From Halorubrum aethiopicum (GTDB taxonomy: Archaea > Halobacteriota > Halobacteria > Halobacteriales > Haloferacaceae), in contig NZ_LOAJ01000001.1 in NCBI RefSeq assembly GCF_001542905.1, forward strand, positions 1,736,001-1,800,000: 64,000 nt of DNA, given 5' to 3'. Of this stretch, positions 26,901 through 34,290 are shown in pieces. The notes beneath the pieces were generated by a model that saw only the letters and a list, made by a program, of their open reading frames with translations, was not told the origin of the DNA and ran no database searches. Both the position numbers and the translations under genes were made by a program. How positions within the stretch are numbered: position 1 is the stretch's first letter; the number at the start of each line of letters is the position of its first letter.

Positions 26901-27988
26901 TTGTCCTCGGCGGTGATGCTGAATCGCGGGAGATTTCGACTCTCTCAGACGTTTCAGGCGAGATCAGACTCAGCGGTGCGTCCTTAGAGATTACGCCGGC
27001 GATGTATGCTCGCTCGGCGGACGAATACATCTTCACGGGCGGTGATCGAATAGAACGCTCCATCGAGACTCCCGAACAGACACTCGGATTCGAACTAGAC
27101 ACGCGAGGTATTACGTTCGACGTGTCGGGTTACCTCGAACGTATTGACGACCCGGATGTCATCTCACGAGTCGATAGATACAAGAATAACTCTGAGGTCG
27201 GACTACGAGAGATTGGTGTACACACGGCCGCCCACTTTTTCACCCAATTAGTTGCCGACGTGGCTGGGGTAACTCCGGGGTCGTTGTTTTATGGCGTAGA
27301 CTCCGAGGAGGAGGTTGTCTACGTCTTCGAGCGGTCGCAGGGCGGACAGGGACTCGTGGATATGGTCTTCGAGGACTTCCAAGAGGACCCGGGAACTACA
27401 CTTGAATCAGCGACTCGGATCACGTACGATCCGCAAGTGATCTGCGAACGACTCTGGGCAGACAAAGATTTCATCGACAAGATCTCTACTTCCGATATCG
27501 GCCGGGCGAAAATCGAGGAAATCGTCCGTGCATCGGACGAGGTGCCAGTGTTTGAACACGTCGTCGAGCAAGTCGTAGAAGAAGTACAGTCGTCCATCGA
27601 TCGAGCACGTCAGCTCGTTCGTGAGGAAAACATATCCGTACGACGTGCGTGTATTGTGAAACACGTGGTCGCATCAGCTCGGATAGATGGCGATGACACG
27701 TATCCCGAGGGAGAGGTGAGCAAGCACCTTACAGACTTCGACAATCACGAGCGGGTGAAGGCACTCTTCTTTTCGCCAAATATTGACGGCTGCGTTGAGA
27801 ATCTCCAACTGTCGGAATGTATCTCGGGCCACGACCAGTCGGACACACTTAGTTACGTCCTTTTAGAGGAACTCCGTGAAGAGCTGATTGAGCGGATTGA
27901 GCATAAGAATCTTAGTGATGAGCTATTTGACCGTGAAGTCCTACCGGGAGGTGAGTACGATGGGACGAGCATTTTCCTTACCCTCTAG
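23945..27988 (+). CDS. Second large DEVH helicase with DUF1998-type C-terminus, DpdJ/DrmA-like
   Basis: From the ATG at 23945 (an upstream TTG at 23906 is possible) the product has 1347 residues. It shows Walker A APTGFGKTEAF at about 108-118, VFDEVHLYTG, GASATVD, and the STNFLEVGIDVGDI...VQRVGRAAR block, hence a superfamily 2 helicase. Cys/His clusters lie near CWCGDHQAPH and YCPQC. The C-terminal FERSQGGQGLVD is the DUF1998-type signature. It overlaps the phospholipase-D-like gene by 29 bases. Helicase plus single-HKD protein is the DrmA/DrmC pair of DISARM and the DpdJ/DpdK pair of dpd clusters; TGT genes nearby favour the latter. Role inferred: ATP-driven DNA tracking during restriction. 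Confidence 0.8.
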   Translation: MKYFDSNSDRSRVDDDVEPLVHGILENTQIFGPDTEDPPRVTSALKYVQEPQKRRRPGEYDGDDEFIENIIDIFGFEPLNFQQTSWDIVRDLNERRRGGDSQGAIFSAPTGFGKTEAFLGPLYQLLQNDDLDRVALVYPSKALLQDQLGRVLEHLHTIKTTTDEQLSVGVWSGDTAYKPEDVSTEDALFEGAGQRKRFRLANCWCGDHQAPHAFQYEGGGSHYDLVCEHDEAHRFSDREVVLNREDIRRSDGPDIVLTTLESLELFGLKPNYSLIDEIDAIVFDEVHLYTGIRGAHAANIIENIEEITDHSTLWLGASATVDDAEQFAAKIFPIPDGRIRAVSPPDEDFATDHDDKEHYFFLKATEDGPGVSSMFIQQILLLGHAMLQQKGEPRGKVLSFIDSISQVNQKRSQLEDADQQRDLWRYHTDIDEPGDWREVANGMDREFIDGPLNFSSVFSDVGFDVSVVQSDVLLSTNFLEVGIDVGDISIVTQYRTPWNLSSFVQRVGRAARESGTDSFIFVFLSDLTSDANMFYRADRFLGSEIRTPLKSDNEVIDWIHQRYREFYEVSSRVRDRHHYSTSQEKTEFHKEYLVGELGWESYHNLISDPQMVLSRELGMTDSFSPLTGQEPITHVLAKIETREAEIQRKLGDLGLDGDSSTGNTAREMVEGVREDILSYVQERVVLVEQCREYDGPLVEESVLDRLEEVLVQSRDTIADTNPDPMAELDRFRDVLPLLYDSKASVLRIKNAYDRDEIDLPRLNYDVGDLEDAVERVADAVDDGRAGALVRERKRIYYLKQSLEELYDYQSIQSNFLSLYYVKHLLRGAYYYDRFLQVNNDSLGGEVWYVPENYFDDAGQYFTVFHGKNDTEGSDQSIDTLVHSYTPFRSEYKQEAGRLQAFVPETVVEDDTVRFVFEDVPGERRDGLIIPDSIRLDEVTDLSGSKALNIVRYCPQCLQILDQDSCLRHNDSAYGKIHASPDVETDVVLGGDAESREISTLSDVSGEIRLSGASLEITPAMYARSADEYIFTGGDRIERSIETPEQTLGFELDTRGITFDVSGYLERIDDPDVISRVDRYKNNSEVGLREIGVHTAAHFFTQLVADVAGVTPGSLFYGVDSEEEVVYVFERSQGGQGLVDMVFEDFQEDPGTTLESATRITYDPQVICERLWADKDFIDKISTSDIGRAKIEEIVRASDEVPVFEHVVEQVVEEVQSSIDRARQLVREENISVRRACIVKHVVASARIDGDDTYPEGEVSKHLTDFDNHERVKALFFSPNIDGCVENLQLSECISGHDQSDTLSYVLLEELREELIERIEHKNLSDELFDREVLPGGEYDGTSIFLTL

Positions 27989-28418
27989 CGGCCTCCGATA
28001 TCTGCTCGGCCACGCACTCACATACGGTGAGTATGTCGTGATCTGTTCACCGTGGTTAAGCGATGTCGACGTACATCTCCCACTCACGGAGGATGTCAAC
28101 GAACGCAGAATGAAGCTGACTGCTGCGATTAGAGCGCTGAACACCCAAATCGATGTCTACGTCCGCCCGGACGAATCGAGTAACAACTACGCACTCTCTC
28201 GACTCACCGATATTGAGAATGTCAACGTTCACCAGATAAGCGACCTACATGCGAAAGCAATAGTTACCGAGAAGTACGTCTACGTCGGGTCTGCGAATAT
28301 TACCCGAGGGGGGCTACTGACCAATCTAGAGCTCTGCGAGGTTCTTGAAAACGACTACGGAAGCGTAGAGGCGTATCTCACAGAGGAGTTAGAAATTAAC
28401 CCCATCTGGGAGAATTGA
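27960..28418 (+). CDS. Single-motif phospholipase-D-like protein, DpdK/DrmC-like
   Basis: The start is set by an unusually strong Shine-Dalgarno site, GGGAGGTGA at 27946-27954, five bases before the ATG at 27960 and inside the end of the helicase gene. The 152-residue product has one HKD-type motif, LHAKAIVTEKYVYVGSANIT, with H97, K99, G110, S111 and N113. The usual Asp is Glu (E104). PLD-fold nucleases act as dimers of one motif each. The N-terminus (YVVICSPWLSDVDVHLPL) is the typical first strand. It is shorter than most family members and may be trimmed. It is probably the nuclease partner of the preceding helicase. Confidence 0.75.
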   Translation: MGRAFSLPSSGLRYLLGHALTYGEYVVICSPWLSDVDVHLPLTEDVNERRMKLTAAIRALNTQIDVYVRPDESSNNYALSRLTDIENVNVHQISDLHAKAIVTEKYVYVGSANITRGGLLTNLELCEVLENDYGSVEAYLTEELEINPIWEN

Positions 28419-28429
28419 TCGATTATTTA

Positions 28430-28829
28430 GGCTCTGTTGAAATCCTATGATTCAGACAGATTCTCATCTGAAACAGCCGGTCGATGAGGGCTGCGCATTG
28501 AGTACCGCCTGTGTTATCAAAAGAAACTACAGTTGTCAACCCACTGTATAGAGTATGGTAATCTCAACAGCATCAGTATGGGACGAAGTTGCAGATGAAT
28601 TGGCAGAGAACCAGATAATTGAGTATGAAAATGCTACTGTGTACGGTGATTTTGACCAAGGACAAATTCTCCATCAAGGCCGTATCCGAATCTTGCCAAA
28701 CAGTTGGGTCGCACTACCCACTGGACGTCTTCTTTCTCCGGAAGCAGTCCACCATATTGATGCATAAATCTACTGTACTGACCACGACCAGGTCAGAATA
28801 TATCACTTCCAGAGTATTTCAACAGAGCC
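28430..28829. mobile_element. 400-bp MITE-like element with IS6-family-type ends
   Basis: The left end GGCTCTGTTGAAAT starts at 28430 and the right end ATTTCAACAGAGCC finishes at 28829, perfect inverted copies over 14 bases. The sequence fits IS6-family (ISH15-type) termini. No transposase fits in 400 bp; only a 70-codon ORF is inside. I find no clear 8-bp target duplication: the flanks are attattta and gtacattt. Related ends occur at 31762, 56564 and 58510. Confidence 0.75.
28555..28767 (+). CDS. Hypothetical 70-residue protein inside the MITE-like element
   Basis: ATG 28555 opens a 70-codon frame with a haloarchaeal-style acidic composition (SVWDEVADELAENQ). It begins about 125 bases inside the left terminus. 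I do not recognise the product. It is either a passenger gene mobilised by IS6-type ends or a remnant of a flanking gene enclosed when the element formed. Confidence 0.45.
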   Translation: MVISTASVWDEVADELAENQIIEYENATVYGDFDQGQILHQGRIRILPNSWVALPTGRLLSPEAVHHIDA

Positions 28830-28851
28830 GTACATTTAAAATATATTCCAG

Positions 28852-29511
28852 TTAAGCCGGTCGTTCCACGAGTTCTGTGACGGCGTAGAACGGGAGCGTG
28901 TCGATCAGCGCGACAAGGAGTTTCACGATGTACTGTCCGGCAATGATCGATACGAGCGCCCAGCCCCACGTTGGGTTCCCACCAAGGCCGAGTGCGGGGA
29001 AGATGGCGAAGCCGAGCGTGATGAACACGACGGTGTCTACGCCTTGACTAATTGCAGTGGATCCGCAGTTTCGGAGCCATCGGTGACGGCCAGCAGTGCG
29101 GCTTTTGAGATTGGCGAAGAGTCGGACGTCGAGGTGTTGGGCGGCTGCGAGTGCGACGACGGAAGCAAGGATGATCGATGCGGAGCCGCCAAGCGTCGAC
29201 ACGAACGCTTCCTGCCCACCGTAGAACGGGGCAGACGGCATCCAAATGGCGAGGAACACGAGGGCATACGCGATGACGAGCGTGACGACGGTTCCGTTGA
29301 CCACGGTCGCAGCGTACTCTTTCCCGTGGTACTCAACGAGTAGGTCTGAAGCGAGGTACGCGACGCCGAACGCAACGAATCCGGCGGGGACGGCGACGCC
29401 GCCAAGTCCGGGGAGTTCGATCCACGTGAGTTTCGCTGCGAGGACGTTTGCGAGGACAATTGAGCCGGCGAACACAGCAGTAAAGATTGCGCGAGTATCC
29501 TCGGTCTCCAT
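28852..29511 (-). CDS. yhhQ: YhhQ/VUT-family queuosine-precursor transporter
   Basis: The 219-residue product has about six hydrophobic segments, among them AIFTAVFAGSIVLANVLAAKL at the N-terminus and ASIILASVVALAAAQ in the middle. The motif FGVAYLASDLLVEYHGKEYA is characteristic of the YhhQ (VUT, DUF165) family, and length is normal. Known members import 7-deazaguanine precursors such as preQ0 and preQ1. The gene is divergent from queD by 180 bases and follows the helicase/PLD genes after the MITE-like element. Here it would provide salvage of preQ0 for tRNA archaeosine and, by inference, for the neighbouring TGT enzymes. Confidence 0.85.
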   Translation of the reverse strand: METEDTRAIFTAVFAGSIVLANVLAAKLTWIELPGLGGVAVPAGFVAFGVAYLASDLLVEYHGKEYAATVVNGTVVTLVIAYALVFLAIWMPSAPFYGGQEAFVSTLGGSASIILASVVALAAAQHLDVRLFANLKSRTAGRHRWLRNCGSTAISQGVDTVVFITLGFAIFPALGLGGNPTWGWALVSIIAGQYIVKLLVALIDTLPFYAVTELVERPA

Positions 29512-29660
29512 TAGCGGTCACCACCGGCTATGATCGTACAACTGCGTGCGGTGCTCTGTTGCGGTTCGGCCGGGGGAGATACCGGTGGGCAACGAGAGAG
29601 TTGGCGGAGAGACGATCGTGAGTGGTGCTGCTGTTCCATCGATGGAGTATCGAAACTCAA

Positions 29661-29670
29661 TATTTATATA
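29661..29670 (+). promoter_or_regulatory. TATA box for queD
   Basis: TATTTATATA is centred about 27 bases before the ATG at 29692, with no Shine-Dalgarno site between. This is the standard picture of a leaderless haloarchaeal promoter and supports that ATG over the upstream in-frame start at 29530. Confidence 0.7.
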
Positions 29671-29691
29671 TTCCCTGGGTATTCTTCGAGT

Positions 29692-30153
29692 ATGGCCCGA
29701 GGTATATCAAGAGGAGAATCCGAAGTAGATGTGCTTCAGGAAACAGGCCAACGAACACTCCAAATCGGAGCGAACAACCCCATCCGAATTAGCTCGGGCC
29801 ATCGAATTCTGCATCACGACGGGAGGTGTTCGCGGCCACACGGTCACAACTACGAGATCGCTGTCGAAGTGACTGGTGAACTCACCGAAGAGGGCTGGGT
29901 CGTCGATAAAGGGGATGTCACGGACGTCATTGACGCGTGGGATCACCGGTTCCTCGTTGAAGCGGGTGACCCGCTTGTCGAGGCGTTTGAGGCGTCCGGC
30001 GACGGCGACGCGCTCGTCGTGTTGGACCACCCGCCGACGGCAGAGGTGATGAGCGTCTTGCTTGAACAACGGATGCTCGACGCGTTCCCAGACACCGTCT
30101 CGGACGTGTCGGTGTCGGTGAGCGAAACCGGCGAGCTCTGTGCAACCTACTGA
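29692..30153 (+). CDS. queD: 6-carboxy-tetrahydropterin synthase QueD
   Basis: The 153-residue product has the QueD/PTPS site: H37 in SSGHRILHHDG, then CSRPHGHNY with the catalytic C46 and zinc ligands H50 and H52, followed by DHRFLVE further on. QueD converts 7,8-dihydroneopterin triphosphate to 6-carboxy-5,6,7,8-tetrahydropterin, the second step toward preQ0. The start is fixed by the TATA box 27 bases upstream. Its stop overlaps the ATG of queE, so the two are coupled. Together with queE and queC it supplies preQ0 for archaeosine in tRNA and probably for the DNA-modifying TGT enzymes of this island. No folE-like GTP cyclohydrolase gene is seen in the window. Confidence 0.92.
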   Translation: MARGISRGESEVDVLQETGQRTLQIGANNPIRISSGHRILHHDGRCSRPHGHNYEIAVEVTGELTEEGWVVDKGDVTDVIDAWDHRFLVEAGDPLVEAFEASGDGDALVVLDHPPTAEVMSVLLEQRMLDAFPDTVSDVSVSVSETGELCATY

Positions 30154-30929
30154 TGCCGGTGGCAAGTGATGCAGAGGAACCTGTAACGGACGGTGACGCG
30201 GCTGGTGAGGGGCTCCCGATCAACGAGGTGTTCTACTCGTTGCAGGGTGAGGGAACGCGTGCTGGCGTCCCTTCGGTGTTTGTGCGGACTGCTGGGTGTA
30301 ATCTGCGGTGTTGGTTCTGTGATTCGTACCATACGTCGTGGGAGCCGACCGGGGCGTGGCGTGACGTCGACTCGATCATCGAGGAAGTCCAGTCCCACGA
30401 GCAGGCCACCCACGTCGTGCTCACGGGCGGGGAGCCACTCATCCACGAGGAGTCGGTCGGGCTCGTAGAGCGACTGGCCGCCGAAGGGTATCATACGACG
30501 GTGGAGACGAACGGGACGATATACCGGGATGCCCCGATCGATCTGGCGAGTATCAGTCCGAAACTGGCGAGTAGTACGCCGACGCCGGAACGGGACCCGA
30601 AAGGTGACGGCGAATTCGAAGAGCAACACGCGGAGAACCGGATCGATATGGACGCGCTGTCCCGGATGGTGGATGCGTACGAGACGCAGTTGAAGTTCGT
30701 CGTGACGGATGAGTCGGATCTGCCGGAGATCACGGATCTGGTTGACCGGGTGCGGGCGGCGACGGCGACGACCGTGGCGGACGATGACGTGTTGTTGATG
30801 CCGGAGGGTATGACGCGGGAGCAACTTGATGGGACGCGCAGCGAGGTCGCCGAGTTAGCGATGGTGTACGGGTACCGGTACACGCCGCGACTCCACGTTG
30901 ACCTGTGGAACGACGCGCCGGGCACATGA
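30153..30929 (+). CDS. queE: 7-carboxy-7-deazaguanine synthase QueE (radical SAM)
   Basis: The 258-residue product carries INEVFYSLQGEG at 23-34 and the radical-SAM cluster motif CNLRCWFC (C49, C53, C56), then LTGGEPL, the usual SAM-binding GGEP. QueE rearranges 6-carboxy-tetrahydropterin to 7-carboxy-7-deazaguanine. Length fits archaeal members; a Gly/Ala/Asp-rich N-terminal extension of about 20 residues precedes the core. The start overlaps the queD stop. The 112 bases before queC hold no gene. Confidence 0.93.
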   Translation: MPVASDAEEPVTDGDAAGEGLPINEVFYSLQGEGTRAGVPSVFVRTAGCNLRCWFCDSYHTSWEPTGAWRDVDSIIEEVQSHEQATHVVLTGGEPLIHEESVGLVERLAAEGYHTTVETNGTIYRDAPIDLASISPKLASSTPTPERDPKGDGEFEEQHAENRIDMDALSRMVDAYETQLKFVVTDESDLPEITDLVDRVRAATATTVADDDVLLMPEGMTREQLDGTRSEVAELAMVYGYRYTPRLHVDLWNDAPGT

Positions 30930-31041
30930 GCGTCGCCCAGGGCCAGCCCGGTCGAGATCGTGTGGTGCCGCGAGTGCGGCGTGGGCGTCGTACGCGGTGG
31001 GGTGAACAGAGTACCGATCGATTCGACGCAACTGAGCAGAT

Positions 31042-31731
31042 ATGAGCAACACAAGTGCGGTGATTCTGGTGTCCGGCGGGATGGATAGTGCGACGGCTGT
31101 GTACGAAGCGATTGAGCAGGGGTACGAGCCGTACTTCCTGCACACGTCGTACGGGCAGCGCACCGAGAACAAGGAGTTCGAGTGCGCGAAAGCGCTTGCT
31201 GACGAGGTTGCTGCGGCTGACTTTCTCCATATCGAAACAGGGCATCTCTCACAGATCGGCGCATCGAGCCTGACGGACGAAGAGATGGACGTGGCCGACG
31301 CCGATATGGAGAGTGATGAGATTCCGACGTCGTACGTCCCCTTCCGCAACGCCAATCTGTTGTCGATGGCGACGTCGTACGCGGAGGCGACTGATTCAGA
31401 GGCGCTGTTTATCGGCGCGCACTCGGAGGATTTTTCCGGGTATCCTGACTGTCGCCCGGCGTTCTTCGACGCCTTTCAGAACGTGATCGACGTCGGGACG
31501 AAACCGGAGACGGAGATTGAATTGAAAGCGCCGTTCGTTGAGTGGTCGAAAACGGAGATTGCGGAGCGCGGGTTGGAGCTCGGCGTGCCGTACGAGATGA
31601 CGTGGTCGTGTTACCGGGATGACGAGCCAGCGTGCGGGACGTGCGATGCGTGTGCGTTCCGGCTTGAGGCGTTCCGGAACGCCGGATCACGCGATCCGAT
31701 CGCGTATGCAGAGCGGCCGGGGTTCTCGTAA
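31042..31731 (+). CDS. queC: 7-cyano-7-deazaguanine synthase QueC
   Basis: The 229-residue product has the PP-loop SGGMDS at 11-16 and the C-terminal zinc site C190, C198, C201 and C204 (CGTCDAC). QueC uses ATP and ammonia to turn 7-carboxy-7-deazaguanine into preQ0. It follows queE on the same strand after a 112-bp gap, so it could be co-transcribed or have its own promoter. An IS6-type end relic starts 31 bases after its stop and marks the edge of the island. Confidence 0.93.
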   Translation: MSNTSAVILVSGGMDSATAVYEAIEQGYEPYFLHTSYGQRTENKEFECAKALADEVAAADFLHIETGHLSQIGASSLTDEEMDVADADMESDEIPTSYVPFRNANLLSMATSYAEATDSEALFIGAHSEDFSGYPDCRPAFFDAFQNVIDVGTKPETEIELKAPFVEWSKTEIAERGLELGVPYEMTWSCYRDDEPACGTCDACAFRLEAFRNAGSRDPIAYAERPGFS

Positions 31732-31761
31732 CTCAGCAGTCAGCACCCGTCTTATTTTATC

Positions 31762-31851
31762 GGCACTGTTGAATTCCTATTCTTCAGACACACTCTTTCC
31801 AGAACAGTTGGTTGGTGAAGACTGTGTATTAACCACTGTGAATTCTACCAG
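31762..31851 (+). mobile_element. Solo IS6-type left-end relic
   Basis: GGCACTGTTGAATTCCTAT at 31762 and about 70 further bases match, with many substitutions, the left end of the 28430 element (GGCTCTGTTGAAATCCTAT, then TTCAGACA). No matching right end is seen before the next gene, so this is a decayed solo end. Confidence 0.55.
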
Positions 31852-31960
31852 TTCAAAGAAATATTCTAATCATAATGCGCGATACATCGCATAGTTCTCG
31901 CACACTAGTAGAATACGTTGTTAAGTCACAGTATCGCTTTTGTGGAGGCGTTCTCTTCTG

Positions 31961-32200
31961 CTAATTCTTCGAATGTCTGTGTGAATTCGGCGGCGATTCG
32001 AGAATACCGGTCGTATATCTGTTTGGAAGCAAGTGTTCTGTGACGACGGTTGGGACGTTTTCTTCTTGCAGGAGTCGGCAGAGGTGTGTGATTTCGATTA
32101 GCGCCAGGAAGAACGTGCCACGATCATTTCGATGAAGGAGTTCATATGCGGTTTCGTCGGGAAGTTTTCGAGCGTCGAAATCGACGGTAGTAGAACTCAC
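31961..32200 (-). CDS. Hypothetical 79-residue protein
   Basis: The GTG start at 32200 overlaps the stop of the AlbA/Schlafen-type gene by four bases (GTGA), which supports it as a real downstream cistron. The product has one helical hydrophobic stretch (FFLALIEITHLCRLL) and no recognised domain. Function unknown. Confidence 0.5.
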   Translation of the reverse strand: MSSTTVDFDARKLPDETAYELLHRNDRGTFFLALIEITHLCRLLQEENVPTVVTEHLLPNRYTTGILESPPNSHRHSKN

Positions 32201-33555
32201 CAGTTCACGTCGAACCGAATCTCCTTCACATTCGCGTACACACCTTTTGTAAACTCATTCCAATCAGTCACCAAGAACCGCTTCGTCTCATAGTCGTGGT
32301 CCTCATCGAAATAATCCCAGTCCAGAAGGTATGCGAAAAGACGATCATATTTCGTAAGAGGGCTCAAGCCTTCAAGATCCACCTCCTGTTCCACTAGATC
32401 CAGTTTATCGAAGAACGGATTCACACAGAGAACGCCATCAACAGTTCGATGATTTTCGCCTGCCGGCACATCATCCCGCTTCACCTGTTCAATCGCCCCC
32501 ACAGGAATCCGTCCCGGCTCCTTGACCTCGTCTGTCGGTATATCCACTTCGTGGGCCTGCGACAAGTACAGATCCGTCCGTTCTGAAAGTTCGATTAGAG
32601 GGCGAATATCAGCTGGATGGCCGTCGATCAAGAAGTTGATGGCGATGTTCCGGTATCCGTCGTGCTCCACGAAGGGGCCAGCATATATGATAATGGTCGA
32701 TTCCGGATACACCGCGTCAAGGTTAGATATGAATACTGCCTGCTCATTTCCATAGAGGTCCAGTTCGTATTCGTGGTCCTGTTCTGCTTCCTTGTATCGC
32801 TCTGCTTGACCCCTGAGATTGTACACGAAATTCTGGAAGCCTCGACCAATCCAAGCGGCTTTAGACTGGTTGATTGTGAACGATGACTCGCTGTTTGAAA
32901 GAGCGAACAAGTCTTCTAAGATGGCAAAGATGTGTTCGACTTCGACCTCGTGTAAGTGTCCTGCTCGGATATGGATTCGGACTGGGTTCCCCGGATAGTA
33001 GATATTCGAGAACAGGCAGATATCCGAGATATGACCATCCGGGGCCTTAATAAAATAATTCGATGACTCACCGTCTGGAAGCCTCAAATACCCTTCGTCG
33101 GAATCATCATCTTCAATCTGGTCTTCGTAGTGATCAGCCACATCGTGGCCGTGCATATATCCCACGCGCGTATTTCGGCGGACCGGGAACACCGGCTCGT
33201 CCATCTTCCAATGGCGGAAACTATGAAGCGTATTGGATTGATCAACAGCGAACTCTACGACAGTCTTCCCATTATCGACTTGGGGTGTGTTGGTGTTGAA
33301 ATCAAGAGTGGGCTCTACCCGGTCATAGATTACGTTGGTAACCGACTCTACCCGTTGATGAGGAACGGACACATCCTGAATGAGATCGGGTTCGCCATCG
33401 TCGTTGTCACGGACACCGAGGACGAGGCTTCCGCCTTGACTGTTTGCCATAGCGCCGAGCTCAAGAGCTATCTTCCGATTGGCAACCTCTTTGCTCTTGT
33501 ACTCAAGACGACCATCCTCCGGATCTCCGCGATCAATAGGCTCACTAATATCCAT
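32197..33555 (-). CDS. AlbA_2/Schlafen-type putative nucleic-acid-binding protein
   Basis: The 452-residue product begins with LEYKSKEVANRKIALELGAMANSQGGSL at about 17-44 and continues VLGVRDNDDGEP, the signature of AlbA_2 (divergent AAA-4, Schlafen-like) domains. These bind nucleic acid, and some cleave tRNA or regulate transcription. The rest, beginning after about residue 150, is an unrecognised alpha/beta region. Schlafen-type domains are frequent in prokaryotic defence islands. It forms a two-gene unit with the 79-residue protein. Which activity it has cannot be told from sequence alone. Confidence 0.75.
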   Translation of the reverse strand: MDISEPIDRGDPEDGRLEYKSKEVANRKIALELGAMANSQGGSLVLGVRDNDDGEPDLIQDVSVPHQRVESVTNVIYDRVEPTLDFNTNTPQVDNGKTVVEFAVDQSNTLHSFRHWKMDEPVFPVRRNTRVGYMHGHDVADHYEDQIEDDDSDEGYLRLPDGESSNYFIKAPDGHISDICLFSNIYYPGNPVRIHIRAGHLHEVEVEHIFAILEDLFALSNSESSFTINQSKAAWIGRGFQNFVYNLRGQAERYKEAEQDHEYELDLYGNEQAVFISNLDAVYPESTIIIYAGPFVEHDGYRNIAINFLIDGHPADIRPLIELSERTDLYLSQAHEVDIPTDEVKEPGRIPVGAIEQVKRDDVPAGENHRTVDGVLCVNPFFDKLDLVEQEVDLEGLSPLTKYDRLFAYLLDWDYFDEDHDYETKRFLVTDWNEFTKGVYANVKEIRFDVNW

Positions 33556-33701
33556 ATAACTGGTTCCCCTGTTCTTAGCCAGATTAAATCAAGGTTGACG
33601 TCGAATAACCCTCCACAGCAGACATAACATAGCATAAATTCGGGCACACCGAAATGATTTTGTGAGGAATAGGGCTATCTTTGATTAAGGAACGTAACCA
33701 A

Positions 33702-34268
33702 TCAGTTCTTATTACCGAATCCATCTGGATCGAGATGTTGTCGCTCATCGTCGGTGGTGATGGCTTCTTCATAGATTTCGTCTTCGCGTCGCCATTTGAG
33801 CCAGCGGTACCAGAAGCCGCTAAGCTTGGCTTCTGCTTTCAGGTTATGTCGTTTGTCGGCGAGTTTTTCGAATCGGTCTCTGAGCCATTCTTTTTCGCGG
33901 GTGCCATCCTTCAAATCGAGTTCGATGAAATTCTGGAGATCGTCGTGGAGTTCTTGGTAACTCCGACCAACGTCGTGGAGTTTTTCTGAGCGTTGGCCGG
34001 GTTTCCGGTTGGCTTTTGCGAGGGAGATAGTTCCGACGAGGAGGGAGAGGGAAACCATGCTCCATTGTGGGAGAGTTCGCCAGGCTAATCCATAAGTGAG
34101 GATCGCACCCAGAAAAGCAGTGAGGACGGCTGATCCGACATCGACCCAACTCCAGAAGCTGGCTGCGGTGTAGTATCGTTTGAAGTTCCAGAGATTGCTG
34201 TTCTGTTCCTCTAACGCGCGGTTGTAGATACGGTCACGGAAGTCGAGGTCAACGTCATCATCTTTCAT
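33702..34268 (-). CDS. SLATT-domain two-TM membrane protein (CBASS-type effector)
   Basis: The 188-residue product has a charged N-terminal helix (RDRIYNRALEEQNSNLWNFKRYY), two adjacent membrane spans at about 38-62 and 68-85, and a long cytosolic helical tail. This is the SLATT layout, a pore-type effector proposed to act on membranes in nucleotide-signalling defence. It is the last gene of an operon and lies 22 bases after a CD-NTase gene, the usual partner. By inference the cyclic nucleotide made by that enzyme opens or assembles this protein and arrests or kills the infected cell. Confidence 0.8.
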   Translation of the reverse strand: MKDDDVDLDFRDRIYNRALEEQNSNLWNFKRYYTAASFWSWVDVGSAVLTAFLGAILTYGLAWRTLPQWSMVSLSLLVGTISLAKANRKPGQRSEKLHDVGRSYQELHDDLQNFIELDLKDGTREKEWLRDRFEKLADKRHNLKAEAKLSGFWYRWLKWRREDEIYEEAITTDDERQHLDPDGFGNKN

Positions 34269-34290
34269 CCCTCATCACCTTCCCTATCTC

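Noticed and set aside
5382-31731. Classification as a DISARM system
   Set aside because: Helicase with DUF1998 and PLD proteins fit, but no DNA methyltransferase is present and TGT genes are; a dpd-like system explains the gene set better.
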